Shown here: positions 34,571-45,533 of the stretch, in pieces | How positions within the stretch are numbered: the first letter of the stretch is position 1 | Layout of the letters: the number at the start of each line of letters is the position of its first letter | DNA from: Mercenaria mercenaria | Taxonomy: Eukaryota > Mollusca > Bivalvia > Venerida > Veneridae | DNA: 64,000 nt | Assembly: GCF_021730395.1 (NCBI RefSeq) | Contig: NC_069378.1 | Span: forward strand, 39,755,001-39,819,000 | Direction: 5' to 3' | Translations under genes and position numbers: made by a program | Notes under the pieces: model-generated | Told to the model about the DNA's origin: nothing | What the model saw: only the letters and a program-made list of their open reading frames with translations | Databases searched by the model: none

Positions 34571-34655
34571 GATGGCACCATTAACCGGGGGATTTGAACC
34601 TCTATATGCAGCCCGTCTTGGCGTACCATGTGATGCTTTAAGCACTGGTATTCGC
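34571..34655 (-). mobile_element. tRNA-like SINE head, decayed
   Basis: On the minus strand a B-box-like GGTTCAAATCC and an A-box-like CAGTGCTTAAAGC lie at tRNA-like spacing. There is no good acceptor stem. Probably a decayed SINE head or tRNA pseudogene. Confidence 0.35.
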
Positions 34656-34714
34656 AATAGGGGTAAAATGACCTCAAGGGGAGGGGTGCGGTCACGACTG
34701 TTTGTTACAATAAG

Positions 34715-34790
34715 GCTGTTATTATTATTATTATTATTGTCATTATTAATATTGTTATTAATATTAATATTATCATTACGTACAACGCCA
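34715..34790. repeat. (TTA)n microsatellite
   Basis: TTATTATTATTATTATTATT grading into ATTAATATTG words. The frames on both strands here are low-complexity by-products. Confidence 0.9.
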
Positions 34791-34857
34791 TTGAATATGT
34801 CATTGCATAAAAATAGGCGTTTAATCAAATTATTTCGCTTCAGTTTTAGTTTCAAAT

Positions 34858-34965
34858 AAGCAAAACACAAAAGAAAAAACCATAAACGCAAAATATAAAT
34901 AACAAAGAGCAAGAAGCAAAACGCAAAGCACAAGAAGCAAATAGCAAAAATCATGTCGCACCGTG
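34858..34965. repeat. GCAAAA/GCACAAGAA simple repeat
   Basis: Degenerate repeats of AAGCAAAACGCAAA and AGCACAAGAAGCAAAT. This is the reverse-complement type of the simple repeat at 23995-24060. Confidence 0.6.
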
Positions 34966-35120
34966 GTTCCTAAAAGCAAATGGCAAACAGCTAGAAGAAA
35001 AGCACAACATTAAAACAAAGTAACGGTCATAAATAGGTCTGCAAGAGTGACAAAGACTATCTTGCTGGTTATCAAACTTCGTGAAGATAATATGGATCAT
35101 ATTGGATAAGAACTGCTTAA

Positions 35121-36588
35121 GGAGGTAGGTTACCTTGTTACCAGGGTAAATTCAAATTAATTGAACCGCCGCAATTTTTTTGTATTTCGTGTAATTTAAT
35201 GTTTTAACTGCTACAATCACAGAGTTTATCTCTGTCTCTTCAAGTAAAACTTTTATCCAGGTTTGAAGTACAAGACCCTCAAAAGGTATTTTATATTGAA
35301 AGAAAAAGGAAAATACGGATATTTAACACTTTCAGTGCATTTTGGTTTCATTGTTATCCGTAGAAGCTTGCATAATTGATAATTTTACTAGTATGCGCGT
35401 TAGCTTTCTAATATAAGCTTAAAATGTATATGTCACGAGGTTCGTGTTTCCATGGTAACGCATTTTCTCTCAGTTTTAAACAACTTTGTATGAAAACGGG
35501 GTTTTCGACGGCTTCAGTGCCATTCTGTTAATGACCAACATGAAATATTTGGGTAATATTATTAGTAAAATACCAAGCACTTTACATGGTACCCTATTTT
35601 TCTTAAAAATTAAAGTAACCATGACAACAGAGATGTTTAAAATAGCTCTTATCCTGCCTTTTACTGTAATTTCTTATAAAATAAATAAATAAAGGTATCT
35701 TTCTTGTTAATGTAGCTTTAAAACATCTTATTTCTAACGTAAGTGATATTTTCATAATATTTGCATTTATTAAAACGAATTTCACAGCTTAAAATACTTA
35801 CAGCAGTACCCCTCGTCTGACATTTTATATGGAAAAGTCGTTCTGCATGCTGCTATTATTCTCATGGATATTGTTGAAATGCAAAAAAGTCGAAGCTGTG
35901 TTCCTTAAATAGACCAGTGTCAACATTTTTGAATTTTTCATTTAGATATATAGGCCACTGGCTTCGTTTCCATGGTAACATCAATTTAATTCAAGAAACC
36001 ACAATTTTCTACTGGAGTCTGAACAATTTTTGAGCTTAGTTTTAGTATATAAGTAACAAATTTTCAACAGAAACTGAAAAATAGGTACTACAAATCAAAC
36101 TGCCCAATTCTTATTTGAAAATGACCGTAATAAGTAAACTTTCATCCAACTTTTTTCACAGTAACATTAGTTACCATCATCCATTTTCTTACACTCCGCA
36201 TAACATTTCAATATAACTACAAAAAAAGAGGCAAAATATTGATCATTAATAATTTAATAATAGCTGTTTAAATTCAAAGAAGGAAAATTCACAGAATTAC
36301 GTACTTTCAAAATAAAAGCTATGAATTTCGCGCGGTAAGTGACACGTAACGTCATGACGTCAATGACGTCATTTTAAGGTAACAATGTTTTGAAGCGTTT
36401 CTGTGGCAATTTATTCATTATTTTTGCATTATTAAACCATTAAGCATCAGATTGGAGACAGGTTCATGTTTTTTCCCCAGAAGAATGAATATTCAAACAC
36501 ATTTAGTTCTTGTAAACGTCATCGTAAATCGTCGCGTTAGCTTCCGGTTGGACATGCGTACATAAAAATATGAAGGTAACCTGCCCCT
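35121..36588 (-). mobile_element. TTAA-flanked element, copy 2 (inverse)
   Basis: It is homologous over its whole length to 10923-12432 in inverse orientation. The left end is TTAA followed by GGAGGTAGGTTACCTT; the right end is degraded (AAGGTAACCTGCCCC, then TTTA). It keeps the CRE cluster (36347-36371) and both X-box motifs (35446-35459 and 35966-35979). There is no transposase. The decayed right terminus suggests it is an older insertion than copy 1 or has been hit by later mutation. Confidence 0.85.
36347..36371. promoter_or_regulatory. CRE cluster inside TTAA element, copy 2
   Basis: TAACGTCA at 36347-36354, TGACGTCA at 36355-36362 and TGACGTCA at 36364-36371, mirroring copy 1. A further TGACGTCA-like pair lies at about 36774-36795, outside the element. 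Confidence 0.5.
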
Positions 36589-38152
36589 TTATGTTAAATT
36601 GTTAAGTGAAAATGCCATTTTCGCAATTTTAAGTGATTCAATGGCCATAACTCAAAAGTAACAGTGCGTATCCGGCTAACTATCGAACTTGTCCGAGATA
36701 TTATTACATACTTATTTAATAACTCCGTTAAGTTTCAGTGGAACCTGAAAAGTCAAATTTCATATCGGGTTTATGACGTCATTTTTGACGTCAGTTTAAT
36801 GCATGTCGTCACGTTTAAAAGTTATATCACGAAGATATTTTAAATTTCACCCAGGCTTAATAACAAATTTGTATCATGTATATAATAATTTTGGGTAAAG
36901 ATACGTCTGTAATAAAAAGATTATTAGATTTTCATCAAGAAATATGCACTCGTTCTTTCGCGGAATAATATTGCACTCCTAAAGTCGCACAATATTTCCG
37001 CTGCAGAACTCATGCATATTTCTCGATACAAATCAAATAACTTATAATTATACGTCCATAAATAGTGTGACAAAAGTTAGTGACATTTTAATAAGAACTT
37101 CTCAAGTTAGAGAGCAAACACTGCCAATTTACAAAATTTATTCTATTTGAACAACATCTCTGTTCTGAATATCCTCTACCGCAACATCTCCATGTTTTAC
37201 AACATAGTACATGTTAGATTCCATTCCAGATTTCCCAGTCTCTGTCTTACTTGGCATACATAACACTTAAGACGGCCTGTGCAATGTTGTTTGGTGTAAT
37301 CTCTTGACTGCCAGTCGAGAATTGCTAGCAGAATGATCTTATATAGAATTGGTGGTATCATGAGATTTATCTAGTGTAGACAGTATAATGACACTATCTA
37401 GAATTGGAAGTGTCGGGACATTTATCTCTAATTGCGGCATCATGACATTCATCTAGAATTGTTGTGATCATGACATTTATCACGATTTTGTTGGATCATT
37501 TCAAAGACTGGCAGCAAGTTTTGTTAGACGTGTGAATCACTAATAGTCACTGATGCTGTCTTCCTAAATCAAGATCTATATGTAATATAACGAGTATAAT
37601 TATGCATGCACCAACTTATTTTTTTTTTTATAAAATTTATAAATATTTAGATAAAAACAACGGGACTTTAATGTATAGAATATCTTCATAGAATATATCA
37701 ATGCACTCAACCTTAAACTTATTTTGCCCTGAAACACAACATCTGAACTGAAATTTGTTAGCATATTATTGCAACCTTCTCCTTGAAAAATCTTTGAAAT
37801 GTCGTCATTCGGCACTTTCATCTAATTTCAAATAGTTTTCGTAATGCTAAAACGATTATGATAAATACCTGTGTCAATGACGCAATGAAAAAGGTTTTAG
37901 TACCGAAGCTTAAATCAATATTACTGCTTGACTGTGCTGTATCTTGTTTAAGTACCTTCAGCAGTTATTATGACAGATGTGGCTCTCCAATAGCACAGGA
38001 GTATCATAAAGATTTTTTAACTTATTATCTGACAAAAAAGATTAAATGTTACGTACTGGAAGTTGATGCTGAATACCATTTATGTGAAATAATGGAATAA
38101 ATTTAGTTAAAGTTAATAAGAAAGTTCCACACAAATTCAACTTTACCGCTGA
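36589..38152. other. upstream region of receptor gene 2, no gene
   Basis: No supported coding sequence. It contains two GACGTCA sites near 36775-36795, an imperfect palindrome at 36943-37030, and weak repeats of TCTAGAATTG...CATGACATTTATC at about 37340-37490. The 80-codon frame at 37858-38100 has no match to the upstream region of receptor 1 and no known motif. Confidence 0.45.
36943..37030. repeat. imperfect palindrome
   Basis: GAAATATGCACTCGTTCTTT and GCAGAACTCATGCATATTTC pair across a centre with GCGGAATAATATTGC / GCACAATATTTCCGC. Possible small foldback element. Confidence 0.6.
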
Positions 38153-38188
38153 ATGAAAGCAGTAACAAAATCCCATTGGACAAAAATA

Positions 38189-39364
38189 ATGGAAGTTAAC
38201 ATGATAGATAATATCAGTGTCAATAGTAGTTTTGACGGTCACCAAATATCCGAGAATGTCCATTCCACATGGATCAAAGCAGCACAAGTTATGAGAAGTG
38301 TTGTTATTCCTGTGATAGCTGGAGTCGGGTTGGTCGGTAACACTCTGTCACTGATGGTGTTCTTGTCAAAACGTATGAGAAAATCACCTTGTTCTGTGTT
38401 CCAGGCGGCTCTGGCTATAGTGGACAATACTTTCTTGTTTGGTTTGCTGATAACTTGGATAGACGGAGAATGCCATGCTTTTCTTACAGTTGACTTGGCT
38501 TGCCAACTTCTGATATTCATTACATATGTGACAAGTTTTCTGAGTGTTTGGTTTATAGTAGGATTCACATGTGAACGGTTTGTTGCTATTTATTTTCCAC
38601 TCAAATGTAAATACATATGTAACTCATTTCGGCAAAAGGTCATTGTAGTAGTTCTAACATTAACAGCTTTAATTATGTATGAATTCAGTTTCTGGACAAC
38701 TGGAATGGAACAATGGAATAGCTCTATGAAGTGCAACTTTAAAACCGAGCATTATAAATTGTTGAACATTGTAGTGTGGATAGATACTTTTTTGACAATG
38801 GTTATTCCATTTATACTAATTACTGTGCTAAATGCATTGATAGTAAGAGCCGTTTTCAACAGTCCAGAGAGACAAGAAAGTATTTCCTTGAGATCTTTAT
38901 CTTCTAACAGTGCTTCAATGGAATCAAACGAAAGAAGAATCAGAACTCGGCATCTTGAACAAAGATCTTCACAACAGCCTTATTCCTCCGCACTTCAGCG
39001 AAACGGTTTTGGACATTTCGGACACAGATCACAAATACGAGTGACAAAAAGATTACTTCTTGTTTCATCCATGTTCTTATTACTGAACCTTCCCTCCCAT
39101 ATAATGAGACTTCACAATTTGATTGTTTCTGCAACATCAAACACTGTCACTATCACTCCACGTTTTTTCTTCCTTCAAGAACTCACACTTTTGTGGTACT
39201 ACACAACGTTCAGTTGCAATTTCTTTTTGTACGTGCTTAAAGGATACAACTTTAAAGAGACGTTATTTCACGTTCTCCGCTGTCGAAAAAGCAAGGAAAG
39301 TTTCAGAAAGGAAATGTTATCAAAATTCAAATCTACTACAGGAAACCACGAAACGTTTCATTAG
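38189..39364 (+). CDS. class A GPCR, copy 2 (paralogue of 17253)
   Basis: A single-exon gene. An upstream ATG at 38153 would give 403 residues, but the ATG at 38189 aligns base for base with the start of copy 1 and gives 391. It has the same architecture: GN in TM1, LAIVD in TM2, the TM3 and loop-2 cysteines, ERF, a long Ser/Arg-rich third inner loop, LNLP in TM6 and CNFFLY in TM7. By eye, outside the first 11 residues, it differs from copy 1 at nine scattered sites plus one missing threonine near the C-terminus. It also differs at 11 of 23 positions in residues 161-183 (end of TM4 and loop 2). The block also has silent differences, so it is an older stretch than the surrounding gene. Same family, probably a different ligand preference (inference). 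Confidence 0.92.
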   Translation: MEVNMIDNISVNSSFDGHQISENVHSTWIKAAQVMRSVVIPVIAGVGLVGNTLSLMVFLSKRMRKSPCSVFQAALAIVDNTFLFGLLITWIDGECHAFLTVDLACQLLIFITYVTSFLSVWFIVGFTCERFVAIYFPLKCKYICNSFRQKVIVVVLTLTALIMYEFSFWTTGMEQWNSSMKCNFKTEHYKLLNIVVWIDTFLTMVIPFILITVLNALIVRAVFNSPERQESISLRSLSSNSASMESNERRIRTRHLEQRSSQQPYSSALQRNGFGHFGHRSQIRVTKRLLLVSSMFLLLNLPSHIMRLHNLIVSATSNTVTITPRFFFLQELTLLWYYTTFSCNFFLYVLKGYNFKETLFHVLRCRKSKESFRKEMLSKFKSTTGNHETFH

Positions 39365-39480
39365 ATTTAAACTATGCTGATCATGTTTCTGTTGAAAAGA
39401 TGTGCTAGAATATCAATTTGATATCTGATTTTCGTGACGTCACTGATGCCATCTTTTTGCATGTCATGATTTATTTTGAA
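39365..39480 (+). other. conserved 3' flank of receptor gene 2
   Basis: Similar to 18432-18543 behind receptor 1, including the CRE palindrome TGACGTCA at 39435-39442. Confidence 0.7.
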
Positions 39481-39589
39481 ATGCTTGTATAAAACAAACA
39501 TACCTGAAACATGTTTCGCAACGTTTAGCCAATTGGGGATTTTACCAGCCCGTGCACTTAGCTGTACTCGGCGGCTATACAGATTCGAA

Positions 39590-39905
39590 GACTAGTCAGT
39601 GCATTCATTTGTCTTGGTGACCAGTGTATGCAGATGTATTCGGTGATCATTCGTGCACAAAGGCGACTCGGTGACCAATTAGGCATGCAGGCGTACTTGA
39701 TGACCAAGTAGTACATGCAGGCGTACTCAATAACCAATTAGTACATGCAGGCGTACTCAATAACCAATTAGTACATGCAGGTGTACTCAGTAACCAATTA
39801 GTGAATACATACGTAGTCGTTGGTCAACCAGTGAATTCAGGCGTAATCGGTGATAAATCAATGGATTCAAGCTTAGTTGATGACCAGTCGATGAATGCAC
39901 GTGTA
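39590..39905. repeat. 30-bp minisatellite
   Basis: The best-preserved units (39705-39800) are GCAGGCGTACTCAATAACCA followed by ATTAGTACAT, period 30. Diverged units extend to both sides with ACTCGGTGACCA-type variants. The array lies about 230 bp behind receptor gene 2. Confidence 0.8.
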
Positions 39906-39917
39906 AGACGATCATGG

Positions 39918-40020
39918 GTACCTTAATAGAACCACCGACCTTCCGTAAGTCGGCGAAGTTTCTAACCTACATCAGAGAGGAGCAATTTATTCGAAACTTA
40001 ACCATTCTGCCACGAGGGCG
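39918..40020 (-). mobile_element. diverged SINE fragment
   Basis: GAACCACCGACCTTCCGTAAG and, further right, CTTAACCATTCTGCCACGAG correspond to the tRNA-like half of the SINE at 40081-40336, same orientation but more diverged. Confidence 0.55.
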
Positions 40021-40080
40021 CTAAATATACTTCATGACATCTAGTTTGGAATTACACAAAATGTAGTTTTACTGAACTGA

Positions 40081-40336
40081 TTTTTTTGTTGGATTTAACG
40101 TCGCACCGACACATGATAGGTCATATGGCGACTTTCCAGCTTTAATGGTGGAGGAAGACCCCAGGTGCCCCTCCGTGCATTATTTCATCACGAGCGGGCA
40201 CCTGGGTAGAACCACCGACCTTCCGTAAGCCTGCTGGATGGCTTCCTCACATGAAGAGTTCAACACCCCGAGTGAGGCTCGATGAGGGGCAAGTGATTTG
40301 AAGTCAGCGACCTTAACCACTCGGCCACGAAGGCCC
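40081..40336 (-). mobile_element. class-II-tRNA-derived SINE, full length
   Basis: On the minus strand it begins GGGGCCTTCGTGGCCGAGTG GTTAAGG, an A box of the Leu/Ser tRNA type. A body follows with CCAGGTGCCCGCTCGTGATG and AAAGTCGCCATATGACC, and it ends in an A-rich tail. A perfect 14-bp target duplication TTTTACTGAACTGA flanks it (40067-40080 and 40337-40350), so it is a complete, fairly young insertion. A 5'-truncated relative lies at 44553-44671. Confidence 0.88.
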
Positions 40337-40350
40337 CTTTTACTGAACTG

Positions 40351-41006
40351 AAAGAAACTTAAGATTGACGTACGTCATACATATACACGTTAAATTAACC
40401 TTAAAATAGATAATTAACTCTGCGAACTTGTATACTTGCGGCTTTCTATTACGAAGAAAGCTGTTTTGAATTCAAATATTTCCCTTTGTATAAATTCACC
40501 GTATCAACGTGATCCAGTTAACTTTCAAAGAGAGAATATATTGCGTTTCTAGTTCAAATCTGTTTAAAAAACCAAAATGTTACTGCTGATTTGTAAGATA
40601 TTAAAGGTAATAGAGATATGAGTAAATATTGAAGCAGTTCCAGTATACAGAAATAAAATTGCAGTAAATCCTGAAACTGAAAAGCCAAAACACCTCTAAT
40701 GTGTATCTGGTAAAACTTTTTTAAAAGATCAAGTATTATAACATATCAGATCTTCTGTAAGCTGATTAATACCAGCCTCTCGTTAAAACATACTTGTACA
40801 ACATTTAATCTTGTAAGATTGTTATAAACATTGTTAAATAATTTATCATTATAAATAATAATCATAATTTAATATGATTACTCGTATGGTCGTCAATAGG
40901 AATGCAAAAAATATTGTTCCAGTTTAATGTTTATCAGATTCACCTCATTTTATCACTGCAGTTAAAAATATGAAAAAATATTTATTAAACAAGCAAATTC
41001 GATGAA
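40351..41006. other. no gene seen
   Basis: AT-rich spacer without recognisable coding or repeat content. Confidence 0.5.
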
Positions 41007-41912
41007 TTGGAATCCCCCGCCGAAAGGGTCAGAGTTGAGGAATGGCAAAAAAATATATCCAGCAAAAAGTTAAGAATGTTACCAAGAAGCAAATAATTTC
41101 ATTAGTCAAAATCAAATTAAAAGAAAATGAATGGTTTGTTTGGGTGGGGGGTGGGGTGAGGATACAACAGTTTACATGTTGATTATAAAAAAATGATAGA
41201 AAACGAAAAATGAAAAAAAAATAAAAAAAATTGTGGGGTGAGGGGGAGGGGGGTGACCAAGGTAAGGTGGTGACCAGGTGTAGGTACACAGCATCACATG
41301 TTTATAATAAATGTTCATGGAAAAGAATGAAAGACGTTTAATGATATTCTTCCAATTGGTTGGTTTGTTATGTACAGATCTGTGGATTTTTAAACAATTA
41401 ACGGGCAATAACTATATGGAAAATTGACCAATCGAAAAAAAACTTGAATGGCATCCTCGCAGTATCTTGGTTCATGTCTATTTCAAGTTTGATGAAATTC
41501 TACCTGCTAGTTACTGAGAAATGGCTGCAGACGGACATTTTTCATTAAATCAAGGGCAATAACTCTGAGGGAAATTTACCAATCAAAAAAAAAACTTGAC
41601 GGGCATCAGCGCAGTATCTTGATTCATGTCTATTTCAAATTTGATGAAATTCTACCCGTTAGTTACTGAGAAATGGCTGCAGACGGACATTTTTTATTAA
41701 ATCAAGGGCAATAACTCTGAGGGAAATTGACCAATCAAAAAAAAAACTTGACGGGCATCATCGCAGTATGTTGGTTCATGTTTATTTCAAGTTTCATGAA
41801 ATTCTACCAAGCAGTTACTGAGAAATGACTGCGGACGGACGGACGGACTGACTGACGGACGGACAACGCCATTTCAATACCCCCCTCCCGATTTCATCGG
41901 CGGGGGATAATA
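41007..41912 (+). mobile_element. minisatellite-carrying element with inverted ends
   Basis: The left end ATCCCCCGCCGA and the right end TCGGCGGGGGAT are inverted repeats. Next to the right end is a hairpin CCCGATTTCATCGG. Inside, at 41399-41850, lie three units of about 151 bp (GGGCAATAACTCTGAGGGAA...AGTTACTGAGAAATG), ending in a GGACGGACGGAC run. G-rich blocks occur at 41140-41280. It is similar in design to the HINE-like elements in this window but with different sequence. No protein. Confidence 0.6.
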
Positions 41913-42464
41913 ATCAAATATATAATATGAGTTTATAATATAATTCATCTCGCAAAGATTAAACACCTAACGCTTACACATCTCAATTTGAAAAAAATAA
42001 TTTTCATCTAAAATCACCGTTTATCTCCAATGATTTCAGCACAACCTATGCATTCGGCGTGCGCATATTTCTAAATTTAAACTACGCTTATAAGTAATTC
42101 GGTCTAAAATAGTACTGTGATAACATATAATCTACAGGAATTACTAGAATGGCAGCATTGCATAAACTTTTGATACATGTTCATTTGACGAAATCATTAG
42201 CCATGAACTAAACAATGTAATTGTTATATGATGTGCAGATGAAAGCGTTGGTCTGTAATTACCAGTATTATGTTACATTAACCCTCAATTAAACAATGTA
42301 ATATTTTTAAAGCCGCAATGAAGTTTTTAGAAAATCCGGTACTAGTTTTATTAGACCTAAATAAAGATTTCAAGTTAGACCAAAAGACATTGTCGATCCT
42401 CAGGTATTTACACTGAAACTATGACTATTGAAGATAATTATTTTATGTTCTGCACATAGATGAG
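41913..42464. other. no gene seen
   Basis: AT-rich spacer; nothing supported. Confidence 0.5.
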
Positions 42465-42477
42465 ACTAACCAGAAGC

Positions 42478-42771
42478 AGGACCCGCCCGCTTAGTTCAGT
42501 AGGGAGAGCGTTGGTCTACGGATTGCGCGGTCGCGAGTTCTATCATCGGGCGGGGCGTATGTTCTCCGTGACGATTTGATAAAAGACATTGTGTCTGAAA
42601 TCATTCGTCCCCACCTCTGATAATTCATGTAGGGAAGTTGGCAGTTACTTGCGGAGAACAGGTTTGTACTGGTACAGAATCCAGGAATACTGGTTAGGTT
42701 AACTGCCCGCCGGTACATAACTGAAATACTGTTGAAAAATGGCGTTAAACCCAAAACAAACAAACAAACAA
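42478..42771 (+). mobile_element. V-SINE-like tRNA-derived SINE (RUDI-like)
   Basis: The tRNA head has CGCTTAGTTCAGTAGGGAGAG (A box) and a changed B box GCGAGTTCTATC. The body follows, and the 3' part CTGTTGAAAAATGGCGTTAA ends in AACCC and (AAAC)n, typical of molluscan V-SINEs such as RUDI. A 13-bp target duplication ACTAACCAGAAGC / ACTAACCATAAGC (42465-42477 and 42772-42784) has one change, so this is a complete insertion of moderate age. Confidence 0.88.
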
Positions 42772-42784
42772 ACTAACCATAAGC

Positions 42785-43660
42785 GTCAAAGTTTTCAGTT
42801 TCTGTCGACCAGTAAGTTTAACAGTTTATTTACATTTTATGACCTTTCGGCAAAGGCTTTACACACATTTATTGGACATTGAATATACAATAGGTAGACC
42901 GCATGTGATTGCATGGTTAGCGGTTATATTAATGCACATAAAGAAACATCAAGCACCCTACAGTTTTCTTAATAGAAACTCCTTACTTACAGGTAAATGG
43001 CCCTCGTGGGAAAGGTCATTTTTGATGTAAGCAACAGGCTGAATAATTTGACATTATAACCTCAATTAAAATTATTTAATTAATTACATTTTTTTCGCAG
43101 TTATTGATATATATTTGACGAGACAGGCTTGTTTTTGGGAAATATAAACCTTGTTTCGGACATTTATTGTGGGTTTAATATATTACGTACATGAAGGCAT
43201 TAACCCCCTGTTAAGGTGTAATTACCTCATATATATATTACCTAGATGAAGACATTGATTAACTAAACAATATAACTACTTGTAATATGTTACGTAGCTG
43301 AAGGCATTGCAGTCTTAAATCTTGTCTGACTTTTTTTAGTAAACAACAATGCTTCACAAACAAATATGCTGTAAAATGCAGAAACAAAACAATTTATCAC
43401 ATGTTTTCATTGCATTAGTTTCTGATGTTTGATGTAATATTTTTGTCACCGTTGTGTGTGAAATAAATATTTCCATTCCTGCATCTTAGTTTTGTTTTCA
43501 GAGGCAATATTCCTAAACTATTCAGAGGATTATCGGCAATACTTTATGGATAATGGTGAGGTCCACAACCTTTGCTAGGTTATTATGCCAGGATAAAAAA
43601 TCAACAAACGTTTTATTGTTGTGTTTTTCCCTACTACATGGATGCCCCCACATACTGTGT
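42785..43660. other. no gene seen
   Basis: AT-rich sequence. Repeated words ATTACGTA...GAAGGCATT near 43180-43310 are too weak to call a repeat family. Confidence 0.45.
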
Positions 43661-44195
43661 CATCCTCTATATAGCCAAAACTATCAAATGGTCATAACTG
43701 CAATAAAAATATTTACAGAAAAAATATTTTCTCTATGTTGATCTACACATCAAGCTTGTTCATTTATGAAAGTTTAAAGCAAATCAGTCTTATAGTGTGG
43801 GATGAGTTGGACACACTATACCTTTCTCTCTTTTTTCCATATAGCAAAAACTATCAAACGGCCATATAACTGTGGTAAATATAGTCACAGTAAAAACCAT
43901 TCCTTTCTCGTGATCTGCACAGCATGCTTGTGTGCGAAAGTTTGAAGCATATCAGGCCAATAGTGTGGGAGGACTTGGGCATACAAGATATTTCTCTATA
44001 TTTTATGTAGTAAAACTATCAAAGGGCCATAACTGTGGTAAGAACAGTCACGGAAAAAGCCCTTCCATAATGGTCATCTTCAAATGTAAGTTGTTTGTCT
44101 GTGAAAGTTTGAAGCAAATCAGGCTAATGATGTGGCAGGAGTTAGACACACAAGATTTTGACGTACGGACAGCAGCAACGCTGTCGGAGGAGGGA
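43661..44195 (+). repeat. ~165-bp tandem repeat, 3 copies
   Basis: The units share AAAACTATCAAA, GGCCATAACTGTGGTAA, GAAAGTTTGAAGCAAATCAG and GTGTGGGA. The array ends near GACGTACGGACAGCAGC. Short frames in the array are by-products. Confidence 0.7.
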
Positions 44196-44552
44196 TTATA
44201 AACTGATGCATTTGAAATATGCAGACGACAAAAGCCTATATGTGTTCCCAGCCTTATACTCAAATTTAAGCTTTCTAATTACTAAAATTGAAATTACTTG
44301 CATAATAAATTATCGACGATCAAGCATCCACTTTGGTCATAAGAAAGCTCATACTTGCATTGAAAGTCCTTTAGAATGCAACCAAAATATTAAAGGCTTA
44401 CATGTAAATGTTATGTAAAAGGTACATCCGTGCGTCACATGTCCATGCTTTGACAGTCTCATATCTTAATGACTGCCAACATTAGCTTATAATGGTAACA
44501 CAACTATCGGTTGCTATGGACTACTTTATGATATTTTTTTAGGGGGGGGGGG

Positions 44553-44671
44553 AATTTAACGTCGCACCGACACATGATAGGTCATATGGCGACTTTCCAG
44601 CTTTAATGGTGGAGGAAGACTCCAGGTGTCCCTCTGTGCACTATTTCATCACGAGCGGGCACCTGGGTAGA
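44553..44671 (-). mobile_element. SINE copy lacking the tRNA head
   Basis: Matches the body and tail of the SINE at 40081-40336 in the same orientation, adjoining a G11 run. The tRNA-like half is missing, so it is 5'-truncated. Confidence 0.8.
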
Positions 44672-45154
44672 AATCACGAAACTAAACATGTGCAAACGAC
44701 TGTAAAAACATGAAATCAAAGCTGTGAGAATTGAATTGAATCAGGGTCAAGTTACAAATCTGAAAGATCTCCTTTATAGAATTGGAAAATAAAGCTCACA
44801 GTGAATGTTGGACGTCAGGCAAAAAAGTGGTCTAATGCTGTTTTAGTAGACACACAATACTAATTGACTATGGTTGTCCAATCAATGAAATGTTGTAAAT
44901 TACTGAAAATAATGTCCGTAGATATAATCATTTATATGAAAAAAGAAGGAACGAAGGAAATGTATGAAATGTATTGGTATCATGCAACACGTTCCAGACC
45001 TCGTTCTGAAACCGTTTTTTTTTTTTTCGTGAATATTCCGGTCATAGTTTGCGTTGATCCAGAGAGTATCTAGGTGGCAGTATAAATATATACATAAACA
45101 ATTAACTATAAATGATTCCTACTGAAAAGAACATTTTTCTAAACTGTTTTACAG

Positions 45155-45241
45155 CTTTGCCTATTTATAGATTGTATCAACATTGACAAAATCCTGGAGC
45201 TTATGAAGCCGACCAATGTCCGGTGGTCGACTAATGAAGAG
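45155..45241 (+). CDS. candidate exon (29 codons, phase 0)
   Basis: Follows an acceptor-like TGTTTTACAG and ends before a GT donor (GTAGTA). The frame reads CINIDKILELMKPTNVRWST and closes in phase 0, which fits the candidate last exon at 47250-47477. Upstream exons are not found. Without the splice the frame runs on to a stop at 45314, so its structure is uncertain. Confidence 0.3.
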
Positions 45242-45533
45242 GTAGTATTGCACAAAGGAAGTCCCTTAACTGAAGCAGATGTAGCTGAGAGTGTCTTTTT
45301 TTATTTTGCTGTATGATTTCATTACGGTAATGCAAACAGTGAATTGCATTTCGTTTTTCTGTTACGTGATTTCATCAACTTTTCCATGCCCAAGACGGAA
45401 TGAATAACTCACTAATAGCTTTTTTACTGACACCTAGAGAAAATTAAAGCAAAATTAAAGTTTTCATTTCATCATGTCATTGAACCAGACCTGCAGAAAA
45501 TTGTCGAATTTCTCTTTAAGTTCTATTTCAGTT

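Noticed and set aside
34520-34954. 144-codon minus frame with an Asn run
   Set aside because: Low complexity; it spans the (TTA)n microsatellite, the simple GCAAAA repeat and a decayed tRNA-like segment.
42491-42763. 90-codon minus frame over the V-SINE
   Set aside because: It lies entirely within a complete SINE with target duplications and has no coding role.
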